58,866 bases of DNA, from positions 1-58,866 of the forward strand of contig PRDI01000050.1 of NCBI GenBank assembly GCA_003345595.1, written 5' to 3'. The notes beneath the pieces were generated by a model that was given only the letters and a program-made list of their open reading frames with translations, did no database searches and was not told the DNA's origin. This document shows, in pieces, positions 37,401 to 44,772 of this stretch; within the stretch, counting starts at the first letter, position 1, and each line of letters begins with the position of its first letter. The translations under genes were made by a program, and so were the position numbers. The DNA comes from Candidatus Thorarchaeota archaeon. GTDB taxonomy: Archaea; Asgardarchaeota; Thorarchaeia; Thorarchaeales; Thorarchaeaceae.

Positions 37401-39265
37401 TGTGCATGCGACATCCTAGATGCCACTGAGAGCCAATGACTCCAAGTGAGGGACGGGATAGGCTCCATCGCCTCGAAGCCTACGGGAGTTTTTGTCAGAC
37501 TGACATAGTTGATTATGCCGGCAGCCATCGCACCTGACTGCTCTCCAAGAGCGTTCAGGCAGCGAGCTGCACAGGATGTGGGGGAGGACTTGGCCACAGA
37601 GTCCGATGCTGCGACTGTCAAACCGAAACCACCAGACTCGAGCTGGTTGGAAGCCAACCAGGCCAGGCCCGTCGCCTTGCGCCCCGGGTCTAGAGTGCCC
37701 ATGACAGCCATCGTGGTCAGCGCAGATGTGGTACCTGTAACAAGTTCCCCTGCACCAGTCAGGATTTCGTCATAGGATCCGTCCTCGTTCGACGTTCGAG
37801 TGAGTATCCAGCTAGTGAGCTTCAGGGGATCGTGATGGGTCTTGCCAATGGCTTGCAGTGATGTAATGTACTGCGTTGCATAGGAGTTCCTTGCGGCAGT
37901 GCTATCGGGTTTCTCTCCTACACCACCCCAGAGATCAGGATCCGGCGTATCCGCCGCATCTATGACACATGCCCGGAGCCATGACTCAAGAGTGCTTACA
38001 TCGATGCATGCGACACAACCAGCGGATGCCAGAGCCTCAAGAACAAGGTGTGTGCTTGTTATATGATTGCCGAATCCTCCTGCCGGGTCTTGGCGTATGC
38101 TCAGATAACTCGCGAGTTCGGTCACGTTGTACGTCGTCGCGAGGTCCATTATCGAGACCAGCCAGAGTCCCTGTGCTGTGCTCTGAATACTGACCGAACC
38201 TTCACTGACCGAGCTGGCGAAACCTGCTTCAATCCCATAGTCAACATAGAGACTGTCCAGGAAATGATCAATGAACACAATGTGTTGCGATCGCCACTCA
38301 TACCATACCGATTGATTCGTAGCCGACCTGACTGATTGAACCGCATAATATGCGGCCTTCATTGTAGGTTCGTGAAGGTAGCAAAGTCCACCAGCGAACT
38401 GGTTGTTCTCAGGGACCTGTAGTCTGCCTATCGTTTGTGATGTTGAGCTTTCCTTGAGAGAACTTGCATAGGCAACGACGTTGACAAAGAGCCCCCGACC
38501 TTGGTCAGTTAGGTCGGTTGGGTTCTCTGGTCCGTACAGGAAGACATCTAGCGGGTATGAATCGTAACGCAATGCCGAAAGATGTGCTGGGGAATCGCGC
38601 CCAGTCAGTTCGACTATCCGGGAGAGTTCTCCCTGAACTGCGTCCACAGGAATTAGGGTTGTTGGCTCGCTCGTGAGGCGGGCGGAAACGTTGAGAGAGA
38701 CTGGACTTCTCATGAAGGGCGCAGACTCATAGTCGTATGAGACGAGTAGGTGTTGCGAGACTGGTGCCACCAGATGTGGTTCGCTCGTGCCCTTAAGCCG
38801 ATGAAGAACCCATGCCGCACGTCCAGTTAGTATGAGACATGAATCATACGCGATAAGCGTCTGGATGAACAGGTCTGGAAGCAGAGACCCGTTATCAGCT
38901 CCAGTACTTGCATCAAGGATTACGACTGGGGCGTTCTCTATGATAGCATCGTGGGCGAGGATCTCGTCAACAGTTGAGGTGTGACTAGCGACTCCTGAAT
39001 TGTTCAGAAACCGACTCCACTCTGCTGCCCTTGCCGGAATTGACGCCCCCAGCATTTCGATGACGAGGTATGGTGTTGGGTTGACACGTGTGCCGGGGCC
39101 GGATGCAACATCATGCTGCGCTCTTGCATTCGACAGCGGTGTTGACTCCAAGATGCCAGTTGTCGCTTCTTTGGCTTCTAGGGGGCTGGTGGGAAACCAG
39201 CAGAGAGCAGAACCGCAGGTGGCGAGTATGACAAAGACCATTGCCAGACGACGTGCCTCTATCAC
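31436..39265 (-). CDS. Giant secreted protein: alpha-toroid domain plus tandem Ig-like repeats
   Basis: 2609 residues. The GTG start at 39265 is supported by AAGGAGGTT five bases upstream. A signal peptide (about 1-30) is followed by a Rossmann-like segment (about 65-290; VVILDASTG, DSCLILTGRAAW), then a prenyltransferase/squalene-cyclase-like alpha/alpha toroid (about 300-850; repeats such as QDPAGGFG and LESGGFGL with long helices). The remaining 1700 residues are tandem Ig-like/invasin-type beta domains of about 95-100 residues, recognisable from recurring TNSTGxVxxxW and GxYxLxxxxxG patterns; I estimate 16 or so. A short weak hydrophobic stretch near the end (VAETGIVSILGLAV, then RRKLR) may anchor it. 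Sequons are very abundant. It is probably a long surface rod; an adhesin or protease-inhibitor-like role is speculation. Confidence 0.85.
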   Translation of the reverse strand: MIEARRLAMVFVILATCGSALCWFPTSPLEAKEATTGILESTPLSNARAQHDVASGPGTRVNPTPYLVIEMLGASIPARAAEWSRFLNNSGVASHTSTVDEILAHDAIIENAPVVILDASTGADNGSLLPDLFIQTLIAYDSCLILTGRAAWVLHRLKGTSEPHLVAPVSQHLLVSYDYESAPFMRSPVSLNVSARLTSEPTTLIPVDAVQGELSRIVELTGRDSPAHLSALRYDSYPLDVFLYGPENPTDLTDQGRGLFVNVVAYASSLKESSTSQTIGRLQVPENNQFAGGLCYLHEPTMKAAYYAVQSVRSATNQSVWYEWRSQHIVFIDHFLDSLYVDYGIEAGFASSVSEGSVSIQSTAQGLWLVSIMDLATTYNVTELASYLSIRQDPAGGFGNHITSTHLVLEALASAGCVACIDVSTLESWLRACVIDAADTPDPDLWGGVGEKPDSTAARNSYATQYITSLQAIGKTHHDPLKLTSWILTRTSNEDGSYDEILTGAGELVTGTTSALTTMAVMGTLDPGRKATGLAWLASNQLESGGFGLTVAASDSVAKSSPTSCAARCLNALGEQSGAMAAGIINYVSLTKTPVGFEAMEPIPSLTWSHWLSVASRMSHAQGSVNYVLARGYADSLVGWLQYPSSVTAVTALEYGPTQYRMQSVWTQYFGVAMSSALGAQLTSGVVSSTVSYLAQSQSSTGHFKAATTAGTAHMQYTAAAVEAFYLLDSLDAVPYRASLESSVAASYASGYWSTTGWTLRPFAGQQSAIDWLSTRTAIRLGVLSSEMAQELAATIESRIQYNDLWALSRDVATLALLNASGFSANLNVVNADMVLNSLGAQPLSSGWANSTELWQPVYTAGVFEMVSTLGLRTRVRSSSINTIEATAFDTVEAGRSLSVGVSIVSQSSTHTVLAQTFEAWWLFENVANEDTITVPVPDSEHALGHWNISVIICDFGSSRGFDCVPVKVSGVLQGHLNLETITVLAGQLLNGTLDWALDTGQPVGQSQITLTLGDPPDYQQWEYVSESPFAFSIPTSGVTTRTHNLTVTVSRLYCSNLVLQDRITIYEPVSTRLTAPELVSGNVSEVIGIDWTLQYTVNDTRIEFQQVTLIVLSATGEVIHQSTTSCNPSYWTPQRRGNFTYSLLFRGNGSLMESDANGVIRVYENTVLDWMSPAVQDQYSSVSVACRLSTASGDSLSGYSVHITVMTPSLNILMDTVLTTNSTGHISVTIMLADNGAYMLDAEFYTSRMLLQSFARAGLMSWSKTDITVGGIGHETLVGNTWNLWVRVTDSKGTAVGNRQVFLMLTFVPSTIILQEILYTNSTGYVSLQWSGSTAGLYTLAAVCDSTPSRGSASASFEFELRVPLTLTISTIGSLRVNEVGWIVIVVSDHLGRNVSGLILTLTVRNSWGALDLETSGVTDDGSMRILWTPVTRGDNTILAACARQDWYESADSTIEVRVVESAHLEVELPLEREAPDVFIVTIGVNGQNQSALIGVTLTVVASLDGEPILTTTNTTSVDGTLVIRLVVSRPGYLLVNATLPAQEWLLQTSTVVERTVLGRTIMDLMTPGQPVMQGSAVGVVVTLSDYAGNPILGGEIAVTLSAADGSVLVYSLKTTGSAGKCTLVYDFNSIGDFVINATFLGDGLNGHVSRSEPQRVYTVTDPVLQHPVLSLAGEALCVNLSLFDSQGNHVPGRVLLFSVEQNGTVIFEDQVRSDYIPLSVCVTPLVRGLVTLKLMHPGDVYYYASSVTGQVSIMEVASGRTTLAPQQVSLFDNVTLVYVLLSSGQVRDISVRFVVLGVDLVPVWSIETLTNGSGVARTVYTASHAHGILTLQVGPTPDEYLLRCDTQEQFTVTTGCQVAVSFTPAPACSNRLANITIALSDQLGRPIDSVNVVVKLYDPFGQQVRLGALSSSITVPIYGGIAVVPFKPDLAGLYTVEISCAGSVSVRPFSDSSIHTVYTITILETTVKDRQLQVGGTLIVVALLLDDGGVPLSGRALEMLLDGPGSSAIGPIQAQSNTTGYVTWSVTIEQLGVWNLEVRFRGIGVYLPVSTTTQIDVMLGTTLTIELTNSDDIVAVRNPACLLLLLCDSQSTPMEGFSMKFEIYHQIGGLMSVGNVIQTGQGPVWLNVTLSRMGNFTVVVSFLGTTHYLPTESAVALWATGITGLSIECPDHIDRADNTVIALHVLDECRLSLPIDVLSPSLSLRGPEGTVKLIDRISINGSLLSISLRGLSVGRYSLNASVVDSRLWLGCNASVVFYVTAKTNISVTSQSLSGIIGRTHIVEFIVIDSLGEVTTGLLAYVSLYAPDGREVYGSPLTNRTAVAVVGGGIHVEWVPSQTGNYSLGLVVEGSTYFNWTAAVIVTLTRYETWIELNAPSPVNCDDVVQLSITLTRQAGRVSGTNVSIIFTMNSTFESTEVVTTDSRGTARLTLKGLFAGNYTILASYNGSHLLAPCTVTANLVLVPVVTIQFREEPALYQGLGGSVTVISTVIGVTAEWRGILNITLFAPSNRTMDTWVSVVSDHGEVELGFLPVEEGTYRLKVTLSGLPIVMSHTEPLVFYARNAIMLIQTDAGTTYVVAETGIVSILGLAVRRKLRSLIQTMPIDWEE

Positions 39266-39270
39266 TGCCT

Positions 39271-39279
39271 AACCTCCTT
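39271..39279 (-). promoter_or_regulatory. Strong ribosome binding site deciding the GTG start of the giant gene
   Basis: On the minus strand AAGGAGGTT ends five bases before GTG 39265. It is among the best Shine-Dalgarno matches in the window and argues for the GTG rather than the ATG eight codons downstream. Confidence 0.75.
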
Positions 39280-39316
39280 CTTCGCTCTAGAGAGAAGCGC
39301 AGCATCGCGACCGAGA

Positions 39317-39344
39317 ACAGTCTCTGAACATTGTTCTAGACTGT
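39317..39344. repeat. 7-bp inverted repeat upstream of the giant gene
   Basis: ACAGTCT (39317-39323) and AGACTGT (39338-39344) pair perfectly; AGAACA/TGTTCT nests within. It lies in the 115-base gap before the giant gene start and may be an operator or a leader structure. Confidence 0.3.
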
Positions 39345-39380
39345 CGCTACTGGTGGCTGAATGAGTTCCTGCGTCTTGCT

Positions 39381-40031
39381 TCACATTACCACCCCTACGA
39401 TTTGAGTGTAGAAGAGAGCAAGTGCTGCAATCACGAACACCAGCTCCAATACCCCGCGTTCCCCGTGTTTCTTGAGAGATTCTCCGAGTAGTATGATATC
39501 GCCGCTGCGGATGCAGCTATTGAGTAGTACACTCATTGCCACGTACCAACATAGCATTACTATCGGTACACCCATGAGGAGCACAAACGGTATGAAGAGA
39601 AGCGAGAGGGACACGAAGACAGACAAGACCGAACTGGCAAACAGTGCGCTGAGGAGAATGGCTACGTGTGGCGGCTTTCCGACCTCGAGGAAGAGGTTGA
39701 ACTCCGCATAGGTACTACCTCCGCCCACTCCTTCTATATCGATTTTGAAGAGGGCACAGACGACATAGCGGATCAAAGTGTTCACAATCATGCCTGGTGC
39801 GAACACAATAGTCAGCACAGAGAGTAGGGTATTACGTGTCCATGTGTGAAATGCGCGCTTCCTGCCTGTGAGCAGCAGGACACTCCTCACAAGAGTGGCT
39901 GCTACTATCACTAGAGGTGTTATTCTCAACGAGAGCTGAAGGCTCGCCAGCAGTACGATTACAATGTCTGATTGCACTATCGTTCCCAGCGTGTTACGTG
40001 ATCTGAATCGGTATGGAGTACCTATTGTCAA
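39381..40031 (-). CDS. Small integral membrane protein, unknown (about 216 aa)
   Basis: A hydrophobic protein with probably four transmembrane segments: about 22-55, 68-92, 120-160 (two close helices) and 190-215. The middle loop GVGGGSTYAEFNLFLEVGKPP resembles the loop of YIP1-like membrane proteins, but I cannot confirm that. The start is a TTG at 40031 without a clear ribosome site, so the N-terminus is uncertain. It is followed after 115 bases by the giant secreted protein gene on the same strand, so it might help export or anchor that protein; this is inference from position. Confidence 0.6.
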   Translation of the reverse strand: MTIGTPYRFRSRNTLGTIVQSDIVIVLLASLQLSLRITPLVIVAATLVRSVLLLTGRKRAFHTWTRNTLLSVLTIVFAPGMIVNTLIRYVVCALFKIDIEGVGGGSTYAEFNLFLEVGKPPHVAILLSALFASSVLSVFVSLSLLFIPFVLLMGVPIVMLCWYVAMSVLLNSCIRSGDIILLGESLKKHGERGVLELVFVIAALALFYTQIVGVVM

Positions 40032-40183
40032 ACATAGATTAGTTTGTCTAAGGAACGAGAGGGATAATATCAGGCTGCGAAACCGTCATTGTAGCAGACA
40101 AATGATGCGCCCTATGCTAAATATGGTTATGAGACTTCCTTGCGCCTGACGTGGCATCCATGTGCCTCATAACTGCTGCTCAG

Positions 40184-40196
40184 TGCAATAAATTCA
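40184..40196 (+). promoter_or_regulatory. TATA box for the 624-residue protein (leaderless)
   Basis: tgcaataaattca has its TATA-like core centred about 26 bases before ATG 40216, with no ribosome site between, implying a leaderless transcript. Confidence 0.45.
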
Positions 40197-40215
40197 TAAG
40201 TATGCAGAAGCATTC

Positions 40216-42090
40216 ATGGTGGCCACCATGTCCAAGAAAGCTCTTGTTACAGCTGACTGGCTTGGAAAGGGGCGAGAGACAGACGACGTCACGTTGATCA
40301 GACAGATCATACGGAATGTTTCTGCCGGAAACGGGGTATGTGACAAGGCTCTCTCAGAGCCGAAGTCAGGAGGATCTGAGATCCCGGATTCGCCTATTCC
40401 GCAAGGAAGGATAGATGCTGCTTTGGGTCTCAGCGAAGCGTCTGAGGAAATCGGTGTTTGGGAACGTCCCATTAAGGTGACTGGTGTATCTCTCAGAAGC
40501 CAAATCGAATCTATCATACCGGACAATGTTGAGGAAGGTATGAGAGAGTCACTTGTCTACACCCTGTCTCGGGTGATTGTTGGGAAGTGGCCCCGCTTCG
40601 TGGAGTGGCAGCCGTATCTCTCTGGTATCGACTCGGCAAGCGCCGCCCTCATCACGCTTCATTGCATTAGTCGAGCACTCAAGACGAGACCGGACTGGAT
40701 GAAGGTCCTATGGCGAATGAGCATTGAGAAACTGAAGTCAGAGCTGCTGACAAGTCTTCTCGGCGACATGACTGGTGATCGCGAGGTTAAGTCGATCATA
40801 GGACTACTCGAGCGGGCTAGGGAAACACTCCGAGAGAAGATACCGAGAGATATGCTCCTCACCAATCGCACAATCGATGATTGGATAGCCATGTTGTCCC
40901 CTAAGTCGAAAGAGCAGGCCGACGTAGATACCATTAGCGAGCTGAGAAACAGGATTGGGGCAGAACTGCTGTCGCTGAGATCCCGCGAAACCTTATGGGG
41001 CGTCCTGACGCTAAGGCCTGATGGTCCAGCCGCAAGTCAAATCGAACCTATGTTGAACAGGCTTCGCGAGAAGATTAACGCACTCGATTATGGGCCAACC
41101 ATAGCTGTCTGTACATATCTCGCCGACTGCCAGATTCCCGGCAAGCCGACTGCTAGGGAGATCATTGAGGCGACAGGTGCGAGCGGGTGGAATGCTCACC
41201 TGGCACTGGCTCTCTTGGAAACCCTTCTAACAGAGAGGTACATACCTTCAGTCAGTCTTTTGGGGCTGAGATACCGCGTTGTCATATCCACAAGAGAAAG
41301 AGGTGTGCCAAAATCACGAGGCCTTGCCGCCAAGTATCTGCTTCGCGACACGATGTTTCAGAGTGCATCTCTCCACATTGAGCCCATAGACTCACCAGGC
41401 CCGAATGAAGCAGCTGATCCAGCAAGCATCTTCGACGTCGTCGTCGACTCCGAACTTGTTTCTGTGCGTCTTGATTTGTATGACGCGATGCGATCAGTGT
41501 GGAAAGAACCTTGGTATGAGCCAAAGATTCCCCCAAGACTCTCACCTCATTGCCTGATGAGGTCCTCTGTTTCGGCAAGCGGAAAGATACTGGTGCCAAG
41601 GCCGCGCGATCTGCAGGCGCTAGGTGTACTTTGGGCCTTCAGAGGGATGCGACCTGCGAGGAATTGGATGATGAGATCGATTCACTTCTCCCAGAGCACA
41701 CTGCGACATGCCCTCCCAAGAGTACTTGAGAGCGGTCTGCTGACTCTTCTCTATCATCCAACACTTGAGTATTGCGCGCTCCCAGAGGGCCTGCTGGTGG
41801 CCACGAGGAAGATGACCAGCAGGAGAGCGGACTCACTCGCGACATGGATTACGAGGGCATTCCCATATTGCAGACTCCTGACAAGCAGACCGGCCGGTCA
41901 GGCCGCTGCTGTGGTGCGAGTTCCTGCGCTCAAGAGCGACACTGCCAGAGCGATAATCGAAGAAAAGCTGAAGGAGATGGACTGTGAGTATGTCGTTGCA
42001 GGCATTGAGTCGTGTAGATCGTACTATATGACTGTGCTCAACCGCATTTACGACTCGCGCACCAAAGCATGGGCTGATCCATGGTTGTGA
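40216..42090 (+). CDS. Unknown protein with winged-helix-like region, paralogue of the 29384 gene
   Basis: 624 residues from ATG 40216 (a second in-frame ATG is at 40228). The protein is soluble and mostly helical in the first 330 residues, with a possible helix-turn-helix at about 300-360 (GKPTAREIIEATGASGWNAH). The C-terminal 160 residues parallel the end of the 29384-31399 protein: a winged-helix-like element (MRSIHFSQSTLRHALPRVLE then LLTLLYHP) and an alpha/beta domain finishing with SYYMTVLNRIYDSRTKAWAD. The central region (MRESLVYTLSRVI) may also be related to VREELMVFLAWVT in the other protein. Not assigned to a family. It ends 15 bases from the tail of the fifteen-gene DNA-processing operon, convergently. 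Confidence 0.75.
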   Translation: MVATMSKKALVTADWLGKGRETDDVTLIRQIIRNVSAGNGVCDKALSEPKSGGSEIPDSPIPQGRIDAALGLSEASEEIGVWERPIKVTGVSLRSQIESIIPDNVEEGMRESLVYTLSRVIVGKWPRFVEWQPYLSGIDSASAALITLHCISRALKTRPDWMKVLWRMSIEKLKSELLTSLLGDMTGDREVKSIIGLLERARETLREKIPRDMLLTNRTIDDWIAMLSPKSKEQADVDTISELRNRIGAELLSLRSRETLWGVLTLRPDGPAASQIEPMLNRLREKINALDYGPTIAVCTYLADCQIPGKPTAREIIEATGASGWNAHLALALLETLLTERYIPSVSLLGLRYRVVISTRERGVPKSRGLAAKYLLRDTMFQSASLHIEPIDSPGPNEAADPASIFDVVVDSELVSVRLDLYDAMRSVWKEPWYEPKIPPRLSPHCLMRSSVSASGKILVPRPRDLQALGVLWAFRGMRPARNWMMRSIHFSQSTLRHALPRVLESGLLTLLYHPTLEYCALPEGLLVATRKMTSRRADSLATWITRAFPYCRLLTSRPAGQAAAVVRVPALKSDTARAIIEEKLKEMDCEYVVAGIESCRSYYMTVLNRIYDSRTKAWADPWL

Positions 42091-42105
42091 TATTTGGAGA
42101 TGAGA

Positions 42106-43092
42106 TCAGACCCATTGTTCCAGTGTGGATTGTACATTTCTGAACTCGCGCCATGCTTTCACGGTTCGTTCTGCAACAGACTGGCTCTGGTCGCTGCCGA
42201 TTGCCGGTATGAGGGTGTCGATTATTCTGGAAGCGATTGGGGGTCGAATGGTCAGGTCGACTCCTCGGAGTGAGATACGGCACACCTCGTCGAAGATCTC
42301 TCTTGCTCGCATAAACTGCTCCCTTTCTATCGGGCCACAGCCATGTGCTCTGAGCACACTATCCAAGTTGCCGTGTCTTTTGAGCAAGACCGCACCTCGT
42401 CTTGGTCCAACGCCTCTGAGTCCCTCGTTATGGAAATCGCACCCACACATGACCGCAAGGTCTCTGATTTGGTCAAGTCGAAGACCAAGTGTGGTTTCAA
42501 GATCGCCAAGAGTCGCTCGGAATACCCTTCCTCGCGATAGAAGCATCTGTCCCGTCATATGAGGGCTACCGAACAGCAGAGCATCAGCATCGGTCGAAAC
42601 TACAGTTCGAACTAGTGACTCTCGACACAATGCGGCGGCCAGCATCTCGGCTTCAGAGGGAGCTGTGCATGTGGGAATCCCCACTGCGCCTGCTAGGTCT
42701 CTAACGTGTTCCAGTGCGAAGTACATCCTGAGTGCAGGACTCTGGGTAAGGTTGGAGGATACATCAATGTCGAGCCGGTCGCCACTTCGCTGGAAGCTGA
42801 GATACAGGTCATGTGCTGTCCTAATCAAATCTGGGTTAGGTGCTCTCTTGAGGGTTTCAGGCGGGCCGTCGAATATCATTACGGGGAGTATGCCTGTCCG
42901 TAGTGTCATCGTGATGAGGCCAAGTCCAATACGGAGATGCCCTAGAGGAACTCCTTCCTTTCTCTTGCGGGTTTTCTCGATGACCGACATTCTCCGTGTC
43001 ATGTAGTTTGGCATGTCGATTGCTATCTTTCCGCGAATCTCGTCCGCGGAGGCCCAGACCCAAGGAAGCACGTTGAAGTTCTTGACACCCAT
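42106..43092 (-). CDS. FEN1/XPG-family structure-specific nuclease-like protein
   Basis: 328 residues from the ATG at 43092 (GAGG 9 bases upstream). The N-terminal MGV is typical of FEN1, as are IAIDMPNYM (first acidic residue), PVMIFDGPPE (XPG-N), APSEAEMLAAAL (XPG-I, with both Glu residues), STDADALLFGS (paired Asp) and CGCDFHNEGLRGVGPRRG (helix-hairpin-helix after the last Asp). Active-site acids therefore look intact. It lacks a C-terminal PCNA-binding QxxLxxFF motif and differs much from the usual replicative FEN1, so it may be a specialised flap or junction nuclease. It is the last gene of the operon, 7 bases after the RadB-like gene upstream. Confidence 0.88.
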   Translation of the reverse strand: MGVKNFNVLPWVWASADEIRGKIAIDMPNYMTRRMSVIEKTRKRKEGVPLGHLRIGLGLITMTLRTGILPVMIFDGPPETLKRAPNPDLIRTAHDLYLSFQRSGDRLDIDVSSNLTQSPALRMYFALEHVRDLAGAVGIPTCTAPSEAEMLAAALCRESLVRTVVSTDADALLFGSPHMTGQMLLSRGRVFRATLGDLETTLGLRLDQIRDLAVMCGCDFHNEGLRGVGPRRGAVLLKRHGNLDSVLRAHGCGPIEREQFMRAREIFDEVCRISLRGVDLTIRPPIASRIIDTLIPAIGSDQSQSVAERTVKAWREFRNVQSTLEQWV

Positions 43093-43102
43093 CACTGCAG
43101 CC

Positions 43103-43819
43103 TCACTTGAAACCCCGGATGCCTTTGGAGGTGATGCTGATGATCACTCCTTTGGGCGGCTGGGTCAGTGTACAGCGTTCAACGAATATGCTGACAAGGT
43201 CGTCACGAGCATCCAGTCTGCCGATCCTGACAACAGAGTCTACATTGTGAGCTACGATGTTGCCGCCTATAGGGGATGGTTGGCCTGATGTCCAGTCAAG
43301 TGATGAGTGGTCAGTCATAAGTACGTGCGTCCCGGTCTTGTTGACCATAGCCCTCAATTCCTGGAAGGTTCGGAATAGTTCTCGCTGTCTTCCCGCACTG
43401 GAAGGACCCCCGCTCATGTTGAGCACAGAGGTCAAGCTATCAATGACGACGATCCGGACGTCGGTCATTGCTGCTAAATCTGATGCGGCTTGTCTAAGGT
43501 CCGATAAACTCAGAAGCCGGCCAACTGCAATTCGGCCGAGGACTTCAGGCGCATCAGAACTTCCACACAGAGTCCTAGCAAGCGCCGGGCTGTAGTTGCT
43601 TGCCGCATCTAGAAAGAAAGACCGCCCAGTCTTCTTCTTTGCTGCACACACGGCTGCCAAGTGAGCAAGTGCGGTCAAGGGGCCTCGACCAGTTCCGTGT
43701 AGTAAGCTGATCTGTTGCGGGATGAGCAGTCTGCCCAAGACTGCATCCAATGCTCGCGGCAGTAGTGAGAAACGTGGTCCCTCATCCAGTTCAATCTCAT
43801 CAAGCGGTCTTTGGTACAT
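43103..43819 (-). CDS. RadB/RecA-fold protein with degenerate Walker A
   Basis: About 238 residues from ATG 43819 (GTG 43831 possible); a single RecA-type core without the helix-hairpin-helix domain, as in archaeal RadB, which modulates recombination. Walker A reads HGTGRGPLT, lacking the invariant Lys-Thr/Ser; Walker B is present (RIVVIDSLTSV), and the later strand THVLMTDHSS fits. It probably does not hydrolyse ATP, though it may still bind nucleotide or RadA. The overlap with the upstream membrane-protein gene is 20 bases, so it is part of the DNA-processing operon. A second RadB-like gene in the same operon keeps an intact Walker A. Confidence 0.75.
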   Translation of the reverse strand: MYQRPLDEIELDEGPRFSLLPRALDAVLGRLLIPQQISLLHGTGRGPLTALAHLAAVCAAKKKTGRSFFLDAASNYSPALARTLCGSSDAPEVLGRIAVGRLLSLSDLRQAASDLAAMTDVRIVVIDSLTSVLNMSGGPSSAGRQRELFRTFQELRAMVNKTGTHVLMTDHSSLDWTSGQPSPIGGNIVAHNVDSVVRIGRLDARDDLVSIFVERCTLTQPPKGVIISITSKGIRGFK

Positions 43820-44768
43820 CAATCCCAACACCCCGAACGACTGAGTAGTCGCGGAAAAGCACGGTATCCACTTCGAAACCCATCGGTATTGCTTCGACTT
43901 CTATGCCGGGCACTGCGGACTCCGGCACGATCACCCTGAGGCCCTTCTTGGTGGGTACAACAGTCATCCTCTCCGGCCAGAGTGATAGGAGGTGGGTCAC
44001 GGTTGCCTCGCCTGCGGCTATTCGATAGTCTCGTATGTGTAATCCGTAGTTCTCATCGACCAGAGGTAGCATGAGCACAGCTTCTGCTAACAGTGGAGAA
44101 GCTGGTTTCGTGCCTTCGATTTTGGCTTCACTGAGTGCAGCATTGACCTGCTCGGGTTGATGCGAATCCGAGTTCGTGGATACAACTAGAGCACAACACT
44201 GGTTCAAGCATGTCAATGATACCGGCAGAAGGGGTCTGTCTCGCAGTAGCTGTACGACTGAATTACGTGCCTGATGCGGAACAATGATGACTCTGAACAT
44301 GCTCTGCAATAGCTCGGACCAATGCACTGCCGTCGAGGGCTTGATTCTACCTGACATGATCCCTATACGGAGAGAGGTTGAGCGTGTTTTCAGGAGCGGA
44401 GCTTTCGATGCAATGGGCAACGAATCTGTCACTAGGGAATATACTGCAGCGGTTGCGGCCGCAGCCGCAAACGACCAATGGATTCCCCACGGTAAAACTA
44501 CCAGGAATGAAACTGCGACCACATAGCCAACTGCACCGAATGCAACGATGACGAGCGGCGAAGGGACTTTCCGTCGCCTATGGCATCGCCGCGTCAGCCA
44601 TGATAGTATGAACGCAACCGATGCAACCATGACGAAGGGCACTGAGTTACCATTCCTGGTGGCTAGGACGATACTCACAACTGATGCGAGCAATTGAGAT
44701 CCCCCAGCCAGGGCCAGAGCAATAGTGACAGCAAGTCCGACTGCCTTGTAAAGGAATCCACCGAACAT
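43800..44768 (-). CDS. Membrane protein with cytoplasmic domain, unknown
   Basis: 322 residues; start at ATG 44768 with GAGGTG 9 bases upstream. Four hydrophobic helices occupy about residues 5-115 (for example AVGLAVTIALALAG, VMVASVAFILSWL, LVIVAFGAVGYVVAVSFLVVL and SFAAAAATAAVYSL), with a basic cytoplasmic loop RRCHRRRK. The remaining 200 residues form a soluble alpha/beta domain (for example RVIIVPHQARNSVVQLLRD). No family recognised. It sits between two RadB-like ATPase genes with a 20-base overlap downstream and a 4-base gap upstream, so it is likely to work with them at the membrane. Confidence 0.7.
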   Translation of the reverse strand: MFGGFLYKAVGLAVTIALALAGGSQLLASVVSIVLATRNGNSVPFVMVASVAFILSWLTRRCHRRRKVPSPLVIVAFGAVGYVVAVSFLVVLPWGIHWSFAAAAATAAVYSLVTDSLPIASKAPLLKTRSTSLRIGIMSGRIKPSTAVHWSELLQSMFRVIIVPHQARNSVVQLLRDRPLLPVSLTCLNQCCALVVSTNSDSHQPEQVNAALSEAKIEGTKPASPLLAEAVLMLPLVDENYGLHIRDYRIAAGEATVTHLLSLWPERMTVVPTKKGLRVIVPESAVPGIEVEAIPMGFEVDTVLFRDYSVVRGVGIDVPKTA

Positions 44769-44772
44769 CAAG

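Noticed and set aside
36000..39200. Thioester (GEQ) site as in alpha-2-macroglobulin
   Set aside because: A GEQ triplet occurs in LNALGEQSG, but the required Cys-Gly before it is absent, so no thioester is expected.
43013..43288. Plus-strand frame opposite the FEN1-like and RadB-like genes
   Set aside because: Overlaps two genes with recognisable motifs; no independent evidence.
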